Shown: one piece after another, positions 52,085 to 61,734 of the stretch | Layout: each line of letters opens with the position of its first letter | Numbering within the stretch: the first letter of the stretch is position 1 | Assembly: GCA_002423205.1 (NCBI GenBank) | Contig: DIUZ01000002.1 | Location: 1 to 64,000 of the forward strand | DNA: 64,000 bases | From: Micavibrio sp. UBA6145 | GTDB taxonomy: Bacteria; Pseudomonadota; Alphaproteobacteria; Micavibrionales; UBA1664 | Direction: 5' to 3' | Program-made: the position numbers and the translations under genes | The notes under the pieces: model-generated | What the model was told of the DNA's origin: nothing | The model's input: only the letters and a program-made list of their open reading frames with translations | Database searches by the model: none

Positions 52085-54667
52085 ATGTCCGTAAAAAAAC
52101 CGCGTGAGGGGCTGAAATCAGCCTTCAACCGCCCGGCGGCCTTTTCGGTCCGTACCGGCCGGAGCGGCTTAACTCAACTTATGGTTTTTCTCAACGGCCT
52201 GATCCTGACGATCACGGCGTTTGTGACCCTGACAGTTTTTATCACCCAGATGCGCGCCGAAGATGTGAAATCGCTGGGCGAAGAGATCAATCAGACCATG
52301 AATACGTCATTCACCCAGATGACCGAGGCGATGAACGCCGCCAGCCGGGCAACCGCACTTGTGGCAACCGGCGGCGGCGGTGCGGGTGACCTTCAGACCC
52401 TTATCCCCAACCGCGACCTGTTCAGCGCCATGAGCCTGTACGAAAAAACCGCTGCCGGCACATGGCAGTCGCGTTCGCTGTTCGGCACGTTTCCCACGCC
52501 CATCAATGCGGAGATTCTCAATTCCATGACCACCGGCGCGCCGCTGATCGTGCGCACCGACATCATCAATGCCGGTCTCAGCTATGACCAGACCGACAAA
52601 TCCATGAGCACGCAGTCCATCGCCGTGTTCCATCCGGTGATTGAAGGCGGGCGCGTGGTGCGCATTGTCGTGGGCCTGACTCAGCCGGGCATCGGCCTGA
52701 TCCGCGACGGCCTGGTCAAAGATCCTTCGATCCAGCGCCTGATCATCCGTGACGGCAATACCGGCGTGCATATGCTGCAGATTGACCGCCGCAGCACCAG
52801 CGAAGAAGACGGCAGATCATGGATGCCCCTGCATGTCAGCGCGCAGGACTGGAGCCAGCCTTTCGGCAATATTTCAGTCGATGTGACCATGCGGATCGAG
52901 GAAAACATGCGCATGGCCTTCATCGCCCGCGTGCCGTTCCTGCTTCTGCTGTTCGGCCTGACCCTGACCATGATCGGCACGTTATATGTGCGTAACAACC
53001 ACCGCCAGGCCCTGCGCCTGTCCGCCATGAACAATGCCCTGAGCGGCAAGAACATGGAGCTGAAAAATCAGATCGATGAATCCTCCCGCCTGTACGAGGC
53101 TTTGCAACGCTCTGAGCGTGAATATCGCGGCGTCATCGATTCCGTATCCGACATTATTTTCGAAACCGATTCCGCCGGTAATATCCTTTTCGTCAACGCG
53201 ACCTGGGAAAAGATCACCGGCTTCACCATTCCGCACAGCATGGGCCGCGACCTGTTCGATATGCTGCACCCGGCTGAACAGGACCCGCAGCGTCGTGGAT
53301 TCCTCAACATGGTGCGTACACGGTCCGGCGAATACCGCTCCATCACCCGTCTTCACACCGCCGACGGTAAATACCGCGCGGTCGAACTCGCATTTTCAAT
53401 GGTGCGCACCGACAACATGAAATCGACCCGCGTGGTCGGCACCATCACCGACGTGGAAGAACGCCGCCGCGCCGAACGCGCCCTGGCCGAGACCGAGAAA
53501 AAATACCGCACCATCGTTGAAAACGCGGCAGGCGGTATTTATCAGATCGGTGCCGATGGCCGCATCCTTTCGGCTAACCCGTCACTGGCCCGTATTCTTG
53601 GCTATAATTCCTATTCCGAACTGGTCGCAGGCGTTGTCGATATCGGCAAGATCTATGTCGATCCGCGTGATCGCCTGCGTTATGAACGCGATCTCGAGAA
53701 TTTCGGTTTTGTCCGTAACCACGAAGCCCAGATCAAACGCAAAGACGGTGCCATTGTCTGGATTTCAGAAAGCGCCCGTGTCGTGCGCGACGATGACGGC
53801 AACCTGATCTATTACGAAGGTTCGATCGAAGACATTACACAGCGCAAAGCCGCCGAGCGTGCGTTGCAGGACGCAAAGCTGCAATCCGATCTGGCCAACC
53901 GCGCCAAATCCGAATTTCTCGCCAACATGTCGCATGAACTGCGCACGCCGCTGAACGCGATTATCGGTTTCTCTGAAATCATCCAGAACGAAGCGATGGG
54001 TGCCGTCGGCCAGCCCGCCTATGTCGATTATGCCGGTGACATCAACGATTCCGGCAAGCGTCTTCTGTCTATCATCAACGATATCCTTGATATTTCCCGC
54101 ATCGAGGCCGGTGGCCGCACCCTGAATGAAAGCCTGTTCAGCATTGCGCGCGTATCGTCTACCTGCGTCAGCCTTCTGGGCAGCAAGGCCGAAGCGGGCC
54201 GCATCACGGTGCTCAATAACCTGCATCAGGACATGCCCAAACTCATCGGCGAAGAACTGGCCTTCAAACAGATGCTGATGAACATCCTGTCCAACGCCAT
54301 CAAATTCACCCCGCCTGAAGGCCGTGTCACGATTGACTGTGATTACACGGTCGGCGGCGACATGCGCATATCGGTAACCGATACCGGCATCGGCATGGAC
54401 GAGCGCGAAATTGAAATTGCCCTCTCGCCCTTCGGCCAGGTGGAAAGCGCATTCTCGCGTCACAATTCCGGCACCGGTCTGGGCCTCACGCTGGTTCACG
54501 CTTTGATCGGCATGCATGACGGCAAGCTCGAACTGAGCAGCCGCAAAGGCGCAGGCACGACCGCCACTCTGGTCATCCCGGCCAAACGCATCGCCGTCCC
54601 GCAGGAAGAAACCCGCCCCGCCACAACCGCCAGCAACGTCAAACAGTTCAAGGCCAAGGGCGAGTAA
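52085..54667 (+). CDS. PAS-domain sensor histidine kinase
   Basis: 860 residues. Membrane helices at about 32-55 and 279-301 enclose a ~220-residue periplasmic sensor. A coiled coil leads to PAS 1 (about 345-460) and PAS 2 (about 475-590), then HisKA with His617 (FLANMSHELRTPLNAIIGFSE) and a HATPase domain (DTGIGMD, GTGLGLTLVHALIGMH). There is no receiver domain, so it must pass phosphate to a separate regulator; none is adjacent. HisKA sequence resembles PleC/DivJ-type kinases. Confidence 0.93.
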   Translation: MSVKKPREGLKSAFNRPAAFSVRTGRSGLTQLMVFLNGLILTITAFVTLTVFITQMRAEDVKSLGEEINQTMNTSFTQMTEAMNAASRATALVATGGGGAGDLQTLIPNRDLFSAMSLYEKTAAGTWQSRSLFGTFPTPINAEILNSMTTGAPLIVRTDIINAGLSYDQTDKSMSTQSIAVFHPVIEGGRVVRIVVGLTQPGIGLIRDGLVKDPSIQRLIIRDGNTGVHMLQIDRRSTSEEDGRSWMPLHVSAQDWSQPFGNISVDVTMRIEENMRMAFIARVPFLLLLFGLTLTMIGTLYVRNNHRQALRLSAMNNALSGKNMELKNQIDESSRLYEALQRSEREYRGVIDSVSDIIFETDSAGNILFVNATWEKITGFTIPHSMGRDLFDMLHPAEQDPQRRGFLNMVRTRSGEYRSITRLHTADGKYRAVELAFSMVRTDNMKSTRVVGTITDVEERRRAERALAETEKKYRTIVENAAGGIYQIGADGRILSANPSLARILGYNSYSELVAGVVDIGKIYVDPRDRLRYERDLENFGFVRNHEAQIKRKDGAIVWISESARVVRDDDGNLIYYEGSIEDITQRKAAERALQDAKLQSDLANRAKSEFLANMSHELRTPLNAIIGFSEIIQNEAMGAVGQPAYVDYAGDINDSGKRLLSIINDILDISRIEAGGRTLNESLFSIARVSSTCVSLLGSKAEAGRITVLNNLHQDMPKLIGEELAFKQMLMNILSNAIKFTPPEGRVTIDCDYTVGGDMRISVTDTGIGMDEREIEIALSPFGQVESAFSRHNSGTGLGLTLVHALIGMHDGKLELSSRKGAGTTATLVIPAKRIAVPQEETRPATTASNVKQFKAKGE

Positions 54668-55201
54668 TTACAGCGCGATATCCGGCAAATCGTCGGTGTT
54701 GATGGTCATCACCTGTTTACAGACATCATACGAAAACCCCGCGCGCGCCAGCGCCGCCAGATCCTTCACAGGTTCGCGCGTCCGTGTTGCGAAGGGGCCA
54801 AGGCGCTTGCGCTTGGCATAGATAAGCGCGGCATTCAGGTCGTCATGCCCCTCGGGTGCGTCCGGGGCTTCCACACCCTTTAGTTTGAGCTTCATGGCTA
54901 TCGTCCGCTGCGGCAGGCCCTTGCGGCGCAGGGACCCGGCCAGGGCGGTGGCGTAGAGTTCGTCATTCAAAAACCCGGCCCGGGTAAATTCAGCCACCAG
55001 TTTATCCTTTAAAAACGCTAAAAACGGCTCAATATCCTGGTCCGGATGGGCCTTGAGCGAGCGTTTCATCTTGCGCTCCATCACGCTGATATAATGGCTG
55101 ACCGAGGTGGGGTGGCGTTGCAGATAATACAAAGAACTGTTGCGCAAATAGCTTTCCGAGAGCCGTTTGACGATTTTGCGTTTTGGCTTATCTTTGTCCA
55201 T
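54668..55201 (-). CDS. recX: RecX-family regulatory protein
   Basis: 177 residues from ATG 55201 (a GTG lies one codon before). The helical repeats of RecX are visible: SYLRNSSLYYLQRHPTS, GFLNDELYATALAGSLRRKG and RTIAMKLKLKGV. RecX binds RecA filaments and limits recombination. recA is not in the window. It is divergent from the ABC-2 permease gene. Confidence 0.88.
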   Translation of the reverse strand: MDKDKPKRKIVKRLSESYLRNSSLYYLQRHPTSVSHYISVMERKMKRSLKAHPDQDIEPFLAFLKDKLVAEFTRAGFLNDELYATALAGSLRRKGLPQRTIAMKLKLKGVEAPDAPEGHDDLNAALIYAKRKRLGPFATRTREPVKDLAALARAGFSYDVCKQVMTINTDDLPDIAL

Positions 55202-55225
55202 CACTGGACAGGTTAAGGGAACATA

Positions 55226-56032
55226 ATGACATCGGCAACGCTGGAACCGCGCATCGTAAAGGGCATCAACTGGATCGGTCTGTACACCATGACCGCCAAG
55301 GAATTGCGCCGGTTTGTTAAAGTATACTGGCAGACCATCGTCGCCCCGGTCATCACCACCGTCATGTACTACATCGTCTTCTCGGTCGCCTTCGGCGGCA
55401 CGGGCGGGCGCGGTGATATCAACGGCGTGCCGTATCTGGTCTTCCTGTGGCCGGGTCTGCTGATGATGGGCATGGCGCAGAACGCCTTCGCCAACACATC
55501 ATCCTCACTGATCATCGGTAAAATCCAGGGCTCCATCGTCGACGTGCTGATGCCGCCGCTATCGCCGGCTGAGCTGCTCACGGGTTATGTCGTCGGCGGT
55601 CTGCTGCGCGGCCTGTGCGTAGGGATCGTCACGGTGGCCGTCATGGTGCCGTTTGCGCATCTGCCGGTCACGCATATCTGGGCCATCTGCGTGTATGGTT
55701 TGCTGGGTTCGCTGTTCATGGCGCTGATCGGTGTGCTGGGCGGTATCTGGGCCGATAAATTCGACCATATCGCCGCTGTGACCAATTTCATAGTCATGCC
55801 GCTGACCATGCTTTCAGGCACGTTTTATTCAGCCAGCCATTTGAGCCCCGGGTTCGAGGCACTGGCGCATGCCAACCCGTTCTTTTATATGAATGACGGT
55901 TTCCGTTACGGATTCACCGGTCACGCCGATATGCCGCTGGGCAATGGCCTGATCATGCTGTCCGTATTGTGCGTCGTATTGTGGTTTGCGGCGTGGCAAA
56001 TGATCAGAACAGGATATAAAATTCGCTCATGA
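55226..56032 (+). CDS. ABC-2 type transporter permease (YadH/NodJ-like)
   Basis: 268 residues with six predicted membrane segments. The N-terminus TMTAKELRRFVKVYWQTIVAPVITTVMYYIVFS and the motif ADKFDHIAAVTNFIVMPLTMLSGTFY are those of ABC-2 permeases of the YadH/NodJ group. The usual ATPase gene (yadG-like) is not next to it, so its partner is elsewhere. It overlaps hslO by 4 nt. Confidence 0.9.
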   Translation: MTSATLEPRIVKGINWIGLYTMTAKELRRFVKVYWQTIVAPVITTVMYYIVFSVAFGGTGGRGDINGVPYLVFLWPGLLMMGMAQNAFANTSSSLIIGKIQGSIVDVLMPPLSPAELLTGYVVGGLLRGLCVGIVTVAVMVPFAHLPVTHIWAICVYGLLGSLFMALIGVLGGIWADKFDHIAAVTNFIVMPLTMLSGTFYSASHLSPGFEALAHANPFFYMNDGFRYGFTGHADMPLGNGLIMLSVLCVVLWFAAWQMIRTGYKIRS

Positions 56033-57054
56033 CACGCATTGCCAACGATAACGCTGACGCCACCGCCGCCAAGACGCCGGATGATGACATCATCCAGCCG
56101 TTCCAGCTTGAGGCATCGGGCCTGCGTGGGCGTGTCGTCCGTATCGGGGCCACGCTGAACGATATCCTGTCCAGCCATGATTACCCGCTGCCGGTGGCGC
56201 ATCTGCTGGCGGAGACGGTGGCGACGTCGCTGCTGCTGTCATCCATGCTGAAATACGAAGGTATCTTCACCCTGCAAACATCCAGCGAGGGGCCGGTGCG
56301 CACCATCGTGGCCGATGTCACGACGGCGGGTGCCATACGCGCCTATGCCGGGTATGCGCAGGACCTGATCAAGGCCATGGAAGCCGCTGAAAAACGCCCG
56401 ACCGACGGCCCTTATGAGGGCTTCGACCTGCGTCAGATGACGGGCAAGGGCTATCTGGCCTTTACCGTCGACCAGGGTGCCAACACCGACCGTTACCAGG
56501 GCATCGTCGCCCTGACCGGCGATACGCTGACCGGTTCTGTCAGCCATTATTTCGACCAGTCCGAACAGATCAGCACGACCCTCAAGGTCAACGCATCCTA
56601 CGACGCCAACAGCGGCTGGCGGGCAGGGGCCATCATGCTCCAGCGCATGCCCGATGCCTCCATCGGCACCGACGAGACCGCAAAAGACGCCATTCCCTTC
56701 CGCCCTGAACAGGCGGCCGAAAAAGAAGACGAATGGAATCGGTCATCCATCCTGCTGCAATCCGTCACCGGCGACGAACTGGTCAGCCCGACATTGCACA
56801 GTCATGAATTGCTGATGCGCCTGTTCCATGAGGAAGGCGTGCGTATCTTCACGCCGCAATCCGTCATCAAGAAATGCCGCTGCTCACCCGACCGCGTGCG
56901 CGATGTGCTGGGCACCCTGACGCCCGACGACCGCGAACACGCATCGGTGAACGGCGTGATCGAGATGACCTGCGAATTCTGCAGCCAGACCTACCGTTTC
57001 AATTCGGATACGATGGAAACCGTGGTGGTTGACGAAACCGCCAAAACCCATTGA
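56029..57054 (+). CDS. hslO: Redox-regulated chaperone Hsp33
   Basis: 341 residues. The C-terminal redox switch has all four zinc cysteines: Cys283, Cys285 (CRC) and Cys315, Cys318 (CEFC). The N-terminal fold is typical (DPGFDLRQMTGKGYLAFTVDQG-type region). It is longer than E. coli Hsp33 (292) by an N-terminal extension and a loop near 212-235. Oxidation releases zinc and activates holdase function. ATGA overlap with the permease gene. Confidence 0.94.
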   Translation: MTRIANDNADATAAKTPDDDIIQPFQLEASGLRGRVVRIGATLNDILSSHDYPLPVAHLLAETVATSLLLSSMLKYEGIFTLQTSSEGPVRTIVADVTTAGAIRAYAGYAQDLIKAMEAAEKRPTDGPYEGFDLRQMTGKGYLAFTVDQGANTDRYQGIVALTGDTLTGSVSHYFDQSEQISTTLKVNASYDANSGWRAGAIMLQRMPDASIGTDETAKDAIPFRPEQAAEKEDEWNRSSILLQSVTGDELVSPTLHSHELLMRLFHEEGVRIFTPQSVIKKCRCSPDRVRDVLGTLTPDDREHASVNGVIEMTCEFCSQTYRFNSDTMETVVVDETAKTH

Positions 57055-57083
57055 AATCACCCCACCACAACGGAGTTCACATC

Positions 57084-57743
57084 ATGAACCGCCAATTTCT
57101 TCTCAGTGTTGCTGCGGCCCTTGCTTTAACGGGCTGCGCCTCTGTCGCCCCCAGCGCGGGCGGCCCCGATATGACCTTTTCGCAATACGCGCCGGTTGAC
57201 CTGAACATCGGCAATGTCCAGGTGGTCAATAACACCGCCGCATCCGGCAATCCCCGCGTCAGCCCGTCTGTCGCCCTGCAAAACTACGCCAATCGCCGCC
57301 TCCGTGCGGGGGGCACCAACGGCACGCTTGTGTTTGAAATCCAGCAGGCATCCCTGACCACCCGCGAAGTTCCCCGCACCGGCAAGGTGGCTGAGGCCTT
57401 TACGCTGGCCAATCCGCTTGAATACACCGTCACCATGCGCGTGGGCCTGAATGCCAATAACCGCACGACCCTTCCGGATGTGAAGGCGGCCTTCACGCTG
57501 GAACGCAAGCTGACCCTTCCGGGCGGCACCTCGCTCGCCGACCGCGACAGCCAGCTGAACGACCTGATCACCGGCATGATCTATGACGTGGACAAGGCCG
57601 TGGGCCAGAATCTGGGCGATAACATGCAATTGCTCAGCAGCCCCGTCACCTTCGGCGCGCCGCCGCGCCCGGTTGCCGTGCCTGTCTACGCCCCGGTCCA
57701 GCCGATGCCGGCCACTGTTGCCCCTACCGCGATAGAGAACTAA
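57084..57743 (+). CDS. Lipoprotein, unknown function
   Basis: 219 residues from ATG 57084, with GGAG 8 nt ahead. Lipobox LTGC. The mature domain (VDLNIGNVQVVNN, PLEYTVTMRVGLNANNRTTLP) looks like a beta-rich periplasmic fold and ends in a Pro-rich tail (PPRPVAVPVYAPVQPMPATV). I recognise no named family. It is 29 nt after hslO and before the CHAP lipoprotein. Confidence 0.75.
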   Translation: MNRQFLLSVAAALALTGCASVAPSAGGPDMTFSQYAPVDLNIGNVQVVNNTAASGNPRVSPSVALQNYANRRLRAGGTNGTLVFEIQQASLTTREVPRTGKVAEAFTLANPLEYTVTMRVGLNANNRTTLPDVKAAFTLERKLTLPGGTSLADRDSQLNDLITGMIYDVDKAVGQNLGDNMQLLSSPVTFGAPPRPVAVPVYAPVQPMPATVAPTAIEN

Positions 57744-57768
57744 CAACGAGTCAGCTACCCTTGAATCC

Positions 57769-58389
57769 ATGAGATTTAAGGCCCTGACCCTTGTTGCGTC
57801 TGCGTGTGTGCTGCTGTCCGGCTGCGCCTTCAGCGACGCCAATTCCGACGGCTACATGAAACTCAAGCGCGAGGAATGCGTGCCTTACGCCCGCCGCGTC
57901 TCCGACATTCAGCTCTATGGCGATGCCCACACATGGTGGAACAAGGCGCAGGGCGTTTATATGCGTGGCAATGTCCCGGCCCCCGGCGCGGTACTGGTTC
58001 TGGCCAAGACGTCGCGCCTGCCGCGCGGACACCTGGCCGTGGTGGTCGATACCATCGCCCCCCGCGAAATTCGCGTCACGCACACAAACTGGGGCGATGA
58101 CTTCATGTCCCGCCGCCTGACATATGAACGCGTGACCATCGAAGACGTATCTGCCGCCAATGACTGGACCAGCATCCGTTTCTGGAATCACGATCACAAG
58201 GCCTTCGGCTTCCCGTACAAGGCTTACGGTTTCATCTATAACCACCGCCCGCTGGGCTACGGCGCGATGAACCCTTCGGGTCCGCAGACCATGACCGTCG
58301 ACATGTTCGGTAACATGGCCCCGATCGTGCACCCCATCGTGGAAGCGCCGCGCAATATTCCGCAGGTGCCGCCGAATACCAATCCGTAA
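57769..58389 (+). CDS. CHAP-domain lipoprotein (putative cell-wall amidase/peptidase)
   Basis: 206 residues. Lipobox LLSGC (Cys19). The CHAP catalytic pattern is visible: Cys37 in EECVPYARR, His88 in RGHLAVVV and the following Asn107 in THTNWGD. WWNKAQGVY and GAVLVLAK are typical CHAP strands. It should cleave peptidoglycan stem or cross-bridge bonds from the outer membrane. In a cell with large envelope-remodelling needs it could be a self-acting or an offensive enzyme; which one cannot be read from sequence. Confidence 0.83.
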   Translation: MRFKALTLVASACVLLSGCAFSDANSDGYMKLKREECVPYARRVSDIQLYGDAHTWWNKAQGVYMRGNVPAPGAVLVLAKTSRLPRGHLAVVVDTIAPREIRVTHTNWGDDFMSRRLTYERVTIEDVSAANDWTSIRFWNHDHKAFGFPYKAYGFIYNHRPLGYGAMNPSGPQTMTVDMFGNMAPIVHPIVEAPRNIPQVPPNTNP

Positions 58390-58425
58390 TCGCTGAACTG
58401 TTTTTTTAAGAGGAACAGGCAAAGA

Positions 58426-58452
58426 AAAAGGCCGCTTTTGAAGCGGCCTTTT
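58426..58452. terminator. Bidirectional intrinsic terminator
   Basis: A perfect 12-bp stem with arms AAAAGGCCGCTT and AAGCGGCCTTTT and a TTG loop lies between the convergent CHAP and OmpA-like genes. Confidence 0.93.
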
Positions 58453-58472
58453 CGTTTTGGTTTGCAATCACC

Positions 58473-59393
58473 TTACTGGAAGGTGATGACGCCGCGGCGG
58501 TTAGCCGGTTCGCGGACGTCGTCGTCGGTCTGGACGAGCAGTTCGTTCTCGCCGCGGCCGGAGACGGAGATCATGTCAGCAGACACGCCACGTGCAATCA
58601 GCTCTTTCTTGATCGCGTTGCCGCGACGCATGGCCAGCTTGTCGTTGTAGTCATTCGGGCCCGAACGGTCGGTGTGACCAACGATGCTGATGTTTTTGAC
58701 ACCGCGCGTGTTGATTTCTTTCACGACTGCGTCGAGAACCGAAGCACCGCCGGTGCCGACGACCGAGCTATCCCAGTCGAAGAACACGAGGTACATGGCT
58801 TCTTTCAGTGCCATCGGTTCGCCGGTGCCTTCCATCATGCCGACCGGTGCCGGAACAGCGGCAGGAGCCGGTGCCGGTTGCGGGACAGCTGCGGGAAGGG
58901 CCGCTTCAACAGCAGCCATGGCTGCTTCAAATTGAGCCTGGCAATCCAGGTTACCTTTTTTGTTGGTGTCGTTCACAGAACCTTCGTCCTGTTCGATCCA
59001 GCAATCATAACGGGCCTGAGCCACGGCCGACTGGCCGGGGATGATTTCGCGTGCGCCACGGTCAAATGCCGAGATCAGGCGTGCGCGGGCGTTGGACAAT
59101 GGCGGGATCTGAGCCGCAGCCAGGTTCCAGTCATTGACCGGCTCCGGCATCACGTTTTCACCGGCAGCCGAAGACAGGCCCTTGCGCGAGAAGTGAACGG
59201 AGTCAGCGTAATCCTTCAGGTTCTGAAGGAGATAGTTGGAAAATGCCTTGTACTCAGCCGTCAGCTGCTGGGTGAAGGGCGAACCCGTGGCCTGAGCCTT
59301 GTTCAGCGCGTCATTCTCGCTGTAACCGCCGCCGGTACATGCGGAAAGGGTAAGAACCGCGGCCATAAGGCCGAATCGGCGGAAAGAAAACAT
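58473..59393 (-). CDS. OmpA-family peptidoglycan-binding lipoprotein
   Basis: 306 residues. Lipobox TLSAC (Cys19). The middle is an acidic, alpha-rich region followed by a Pro/Ala linker (PQPAPAPAAVPAPV). The C-terminal OmpA domain (about 200-306) has SIVGHTDRSGPNDYNDKLAMRR, the peptidoglycan-contact segment. It should anchor the outer membrane to the cell wall in the manner of Pal. Note that its N-terminal half is not a beta-barrel. Confidence 0.9.
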   Translation of the reverse strand: MFSFRRFGLMAAVLTLSACTGGGYSENDALNKAQATGSPFTQQLTAEYKAFSNYLLQNLKDYADSVHFSRKGLSSAAGENVMPEPVNDWNLAAAQIPPLSNARARLISAFDRGAREIIPGQSAVAQARYDCWIEQDEGSVNDTNKKGNLDCQAQFEAAMAAVEAALPAAVPQPAPAPAAVPAPVGMMEGTGEPMALKEAMYLVFFDWDSSVVGTGGASVLDAVVKEINTRGVKNISIVGHTDRSGPNDYNDKLAMRRGNAIKKELIARGVSADMISVSGRGENELLVQTDDDVREPANRRGVITFQ

Positions 59394-59578
59394 GGGTTGG
59401 CTCCTCGTTTTGCGTAAAATTGTTATGGGTACGTATAAAGAAACGCACCTTCACTGGCAATCAAAAACATGAACGCGTTCAAGGTTATGCTGGTTCCCCG
59501 CAATCGAAATAATGATTTGAATTGTTTTTCATAATAAAAAAAGGGACCGAAGGGCTGATGACTGGATTCCCGGAAAGC

Positions 59579-61621
59579 TTACTCGGCTTTAACCATGGCC
59601 GGCGCTTCTGACGCGGCCGGGCCTGCGATATCACCGTCATAACGGGCCCGCACCTCGCGGATCAGGGCGCGGCAATCGGCGTCTTCGCCCCCGCCCGTAT
59701 CAATGAACGGTATGACGGCGGCAAGCGGGTTCAGCAGGGCCAGCACGACGGCCGCGCCCGCCTTCATTGCCAGCTTCTCCGGGTTGATGCTGACGCTGGG
59801 TTTTTTAAGCGGGCCGGAAATGCGGATCGGCGTGCGCGCCGTCATCGGTGAGATATCCTTGGGCTGCGATTCCATCTGCGCGTCGATGGTCTCAGACTGC
59901 AGATTGATCGTGGCATTGCCGCTCAAATGGGAATCCCCGGTATCCAGCTCAAAAATGTCCGAGGTCAGCAAGCCGTCTTTGACACCGAAATCCGCAACGC
60001 CGCAACGCACATTGGTGGTCTTGTCGTTGTTCAGCAGCAACGGCGTAATCTGCGCGACATCAAGCCCAGCAGCCTCCACCAGTACCTGTGAGATCTGCCC
60101 GCCCGCCATCATCACGCTGGTCCGGCCATCGGCACCGGACAAAACCTCTGCCAGCGATTTGCCGTCACCCACAAGCACAAATCGTCCGCCAATCCGGCCT
60201 GACGACAATGACGCAAACCGCGTATTCTCAAAAAAGCGCTTCATCGACAGGCGGCGCAGCATGATATCGGTTTCCAGATGCGGCACATCCTTGCGGCCGT
60301 CCAGGATCAGCGAGCCGGTCATCGTGCCGCTGGCGATACCGGCCTCGATCGGGTCGACCTTCAGAAGTCCCTGATCAAGATTGAACCGCGCCTTCAGGGA
60401 ATCGAACGGCCAGCCCGGCGCGTCCAAACTATGCGCGGTCAGTGTTACATCCAGGTCTGATTTGCGCATACGCGACAGGTCGATGGGCACATCCGGGAAA
60501 AACCGTGTGCTGGGGGCGACGGTTTCCTTGCCCTTGGATTTCAGGCCGATAAACCCGCCAAGGTCGTCCATGTACATTTTCTGTGATTCGATCTCTGCCT
60601 TCAGCAGTCCGCGCTCGCCGCTCACATCGTATGAACCCGTGGCTTTGGCGTCGGAATTACCGATCTGCCCCTTGGGAATGTCAAAGTGCCATAGATTGCC
60701 CTCCTTCACCAGGTGGCCCGTCAGGTTATAGGCCGGAGTCGGCGGCAGGGGGATGGATGTCAGGTAATACAAATCCGCAAGGTTGGGGCCTTTGAGGGAG
60801 ATATCCGTATCCACGCCCTCGACCTTCAGCGGGTCCATGAACGTGCCGTTCAGTGCGACTTCGGTTTCACCCATCACAAGGCTGAGCTGCAGCGGATAAG
60901 GTTTGTCAGTATCGCGCAGCGATGTGAGCGATCCGCCCGTCGCATCCAGCTTGAATTTTTTGCCGGAGATGGTGCCATCGCCATTCATGTTGAAGTCGAT
61001 TTTTTTACTGCCGCCACCGCCGCTTAGCGACGAAAGCTTCAGATCCATATCAAGATTTTTGACGGCGTCTTTAAAGATGATATTGCCCCCATTGATGGTG
61101 AATTCACCAATGATGGGGAAGTTGCTGCGCGCGTCAGGCACAATGGTTTCAGCCGCAATGTGGCCCGATGTCAGCGCGGGAAATTTCCAATTCGCATTCT
61201 TTTCATCCGCACGTTCAAGAACAAGCTTGAGATTACTGAGTGTAACTTCCGGTAATTCAAGGCGTCCAATCAGCAGCTTACTAAGCTTTACTGTGAAATC
61301 GGCTGAACCGATCTCCAGCATGTTGGGGTGCTCGCTCGCAAACTCAGGCGCGTTGGAAATAGACACCTGCTCCGCATGCACACGCGTTTCGCGCCAGCCC
61401 CATTGAATGTCGAAAGGCCCGGCAATGCTCAGTTCCCGCCCGATCTTGGACGATCCGGCACTGGCCAGTCGGCCACGCAGATAATCGGACTCCAGAAGAG
61501 CGATCACCCCCGCGACGGCGAAGATCAATAGGGCTGCTAATGTGATGATGCCGTACCCAATGTACTTGAGAACGACCCGTTTATCGCGAAAACGCGTCTG
61601 GTCGGGTGTGTGAATATCCAT
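59579..61621 (-). CDS. AsmA-family envelope protein
   Basis: 680 residues. One N-terminal helix (about 21-48, YIGYGIITLAALLIFAVAGVI) is followed by the AsmA/TamB-like repeat-strand region (GRLASAGSSKIGRELSIAGPFDI) and a C-terminal AsmA domain (RTPIRISGPLKKPSVSINPEKLA). AsmA proteins are thought to carry lipids across the periplasm. It stands alone, divergent from the DJ-1-like gene. Confidence 0.9.
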   Translation of the reverse strand: MDIHTPDQTRFRDKRVVLKYIGYGIITLAALLIFAVAGVIALLESDYLRGRLASAGSSKIGRELSIAGPFDIQWGWRETRVHAEQVSISNAPEFASEHPNMLEIGSADFTVKLSKLLIGRLELPEVTLSNLKLVLERADEKNANWKFPALTSGHIAAETIVPDARSNFPIIGEFTINGGNIIFKDAVKNLDMDLKLSSLSGGGGSKKIDFNMNGDGTISGKKFKLDATGGSLTSLRDTDKPYPLQLSLVMGETEVALNGTFMDPLKVEGVDTDISLKGPNLADLYYLTSIPLPPTPAYNLTGHLVKEGNLWHFDIPKGQIGNSDAKATGSYDVSGERGLLKAEIESQKMYMDDLGGFIGLKSKGKETVAPSTRFFPDVPIDLSRMRKSDLDVTLTAHSLDAPGWPFDSLKARFNLDQGLLKVDPIEAGIASGTMTGSLILDGRKDVPHLETDIMLRRLSMKRFFENTRFASLSSGRIGGRFVLVGDGKSLAEVLSGADGRTSVMMAGGQISQVLVEAAGLDVAQITPLLLNNDKTTNVRCGVADFGVKDGLLTSDIFELDTGDSHLSGNATINLQSETIDAQMESQPKDISPMTARTPIRISGPLKKPSVSINPEKLAMKAGAAVVLALLNPLAAVIPFIDTGGGEDADCRALIREVRARYDGDIAGPAASEAPAMVKAE

Positions 61622-61734
61622 ACTGCGGCAAACGGATTAAACCCTGATTTTGTTCCATAAATTACTTGACGGGTGAGGGTCGATTCAGGCTTATATCGCG
61701 CCACAAGCCTCCACAAAAACAATCAGAAGGTGTC

